Shown: piece after piece, positions 46,044 to 47,051 of the stretch | How positions within the stretch are numbered: position 1 is the first letter of the stretch | Layout of the letters: each line of letters begins with the position of its first letter | Assembly: GCA_949948835.1 (NCBI GenBank) | Contig: CATLHF010000003.1 | Span: 75,459 to 122,509, forward strand | DNA length: 47,051 bases | From: an uncultured Clostridia bacterium | GTDB taxonomy: Bacteria > Bacillota > Clostridia > TANB77 > CAG-508 | Reading direction: 5' to 3' | Notes under the pieces: model-generated | Told to the model about the DNA's origin: nothing | Seen by the model: the letters and a program-made list of their open reading frames with translations, nothing else | Databases searched by the model: none | Made by a program: the position numbers and the translations under genes

Positions 46044-46076
46044 GAATCGTTGAGTGAGGAAAAACAACGACTCGTT
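46044..46076. repeat. Inverted repeat upstream of the XRE gene
   Basis: CGAATCGTTG pairs with CAACGACTCG (9 of 10) around AGTGAGGAAAAA; CTCGTTGAGT follows. Too T-poor for a terminator; candidate operator of the XRE regulator 55 bp downstream. Confidence 0.45.
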
Positions 46077-46099
46077 GAGTTCTAATAGAGAAATAATAA

Positions 46100-46122
46100 C
46101 ATAAAAGCAGATAATTAGCAAT
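46100..46122. repeat. Copy of the 45.3-kb terminator arm
   Basis: 23 bp identical to 45326-45348, but without the pairing arm. It lies just past the stop of the edge hydrolase. Confidence 0.55.
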
Positions 46123-46143
46123 ATAGCTACTTTCTCTCTTTTA

Positions 46144-47051
46144 TTAAATGTTACCTAAAAATTCAAATATTTTATTATAATATGTCTCTGGCTCTTTATA
46201 TTTTGATTCAGTATGCCCAGCATTATGTATTATTAGTTTATCTTTTTTACATTTTGCTGCTTCATATAGTTTTTCACACATAACTTCTGGAACAAAGTCA
46301 TCTGCATCTCCATGGATAAATAAAATAGGAGTATTGGACTTTTTAACTTGTTCTAATGCTGAAGCTTCTTTTATATCATATTTCGCTCTAATATTAGCAA
46401 TCAATTCAAACATATTTAATATTGGAAATGTTGGTAAATTAAATCTAGCTTTTGCTTCTGATGCAAATATATCCCATACAGATGTATATCCACTATCTTC
46501 AATAATAGCCTTCACATTGTTAGGGAGTTCATCTCCTGATGCCATTACTACTGTTGCTGCTCCCATTGAAGAGCCATGTAATACAATTTGAGCATTTTTA
46601 TTTTCTCCAACTATTAGATTAATCCAGCATTTTAAGTCATCCTTATCAAGCCATCCCATTCCAATATATTCTCCTTCACTTTCATTAGATGCTCTCATGC
46701 TTGGGATTAAAACATTATACCCCTTTTCTGAAAAATGCATACCAATTGAAATAACAGAATCTGGATTTGAATGATATCCATGTAAAACTATTGCCCATTT
46801 ATTGCTTTGCTCCTTTAATAAATATTCTGTTCCTCTTAAGATAATTTCATCTTTTGCCTTTACTTCCACTTTTTTATTTATAGTATTTTTTATCCATTCC
46901 TTTGCGAGTTCATTTTCATTTTTTCTATTTTCTTCTATTATTTTTTCATCTTCATTTTGTATACTTGCAACTTCTAATAAATCTGCATTTTTTACTTCTC
47001 TATCTCCTCCATTTCCAGTTCTTGCTATAGCATAATCCACAAAATAATTTC
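46144..47051 (-). CDS. Alpha/beta hydrolase, runs off the right edge
   Basis: At least 302 codons; the frame is open to the window end (visible N-terminus NYFVDYAIARTG), so the start is outside. WAIVLHGYHSNPDSVISIGM (HG block), PSMRASNESEGEYIGMGW, nucleophile Ser in VLHGSSMGAATVVMA, acid in FIHGDADDFVP and His in NAGHTESK make an intact triad. The segment before the domain suggests a signal or anchor lies beyond the edge, as in the related YqkD/FrsA-like exported hydrolases. Substrate unknown. Confidence 0.85.
   Translation of the reverse strand, partial: NYFVDYAIARTGNGGDREVKNADLLEVASIQNEDEKIIEENRKNENELAKEWIKNTINKKVEVKAKDEIILRGTEYLLKEQSNKWAIVLHGYHSNPDSVISIGMHFSEKGYNVLIPSMRASNESEGEYIGMGWLDKDDLKCWINLIVGENKNAQIVLHGSSMGAATVVMASGDELPNNVKAIIEDSGYTSVWDIFASEAKARFNLPTFPILNMFELIANIRAKYDIKEASALEQVKKSNTPILFIHGDADDFVPEVMCEKLYEAAKCKKDKLIIHNAGHTESKYKEPETYYNKIFEFLGNI

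Overview
The window is AT-rich chromosomal DNA from an endospore-forming, low-GC Bacillota (Clostridia-like). The evidence is a complete spoIIIAA-AH cluster, rqcH, ligA, pgsA, ftsY, priA, def, fmt, yebC-family and lepB genes, strong AAGGAGG ribosome sites and short hairpin-plus-T terminators. I do not name a species.

Layout. 1-11.4 kb is housekeeping: rqcH (+), a monofunctional peptidoglycan glycosyltransferase (+), a CmpB-like membrane protein, ligA plus a small downstream gene, pgsA, a DUF5665 protein, a UPF0182 protein and ftsY (all -). 11.4-18.2 kb is accessory: a GC-richer small gene, an ABC exporter, a small Tn4451-like element (tnpV, a large serine recombinase, two small genes), tRNA-Thr(CGT) and an Mrr-like nuclease. 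18.2-31.3 kb is again core: fmt-def-priA, lepB with a DUF1287 gene, a GC-richer dapB, spoIIIAH to spoIIIAA, a type III toxin-antitoxin locus (ToxN-like toxin behind three 36-37 nt RNA repeats) and yebC. 31.3-47 kb is a mostly minus-strand run of small adaptive genes: acetyltransferases, alpha/beta hydrolases, XRE, TetR and WYL regulators, a flavodoxin and a copZ-copA copper export pair. The last hydrolase gene runs off the right edge.

Main discovery candidate. Every in-frame CGG codon I could find in the AT-rich native genes (six codons in five genes) lies exactly where the reading frame must move +1. In all six the form is NNN-C-GGR: skipping the C, or reading CGGR as one four-base codon, restores a conserved glycine and the rest of the protein. 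The sites are in mtgA-like (Gly110), priA (Gly240, Walker A), spoIIIAA (Gly100, and Gly160 in Walker A), spoIIIAG (Gly191) and copA (Gly269). The spoIIIAG case was found only by checking CGG codons; shifting there adds a C-terminus that looks like clostridial SpoIIIAG. This suggests that CGG is unassigned or starved here and is resolved by efficient +1 frameshifting, or that CGGR is read by a quadruplet-decoding tRNA-Gly. Against a simple rule, two GC-richer genes (dapB and a 103-aa protein at 11.4-11.7 kb) use CGG as ordinary arginine. Two further disruptions, in a YoaP-like acetyltransferase and a hydrolase, are of other kinds.
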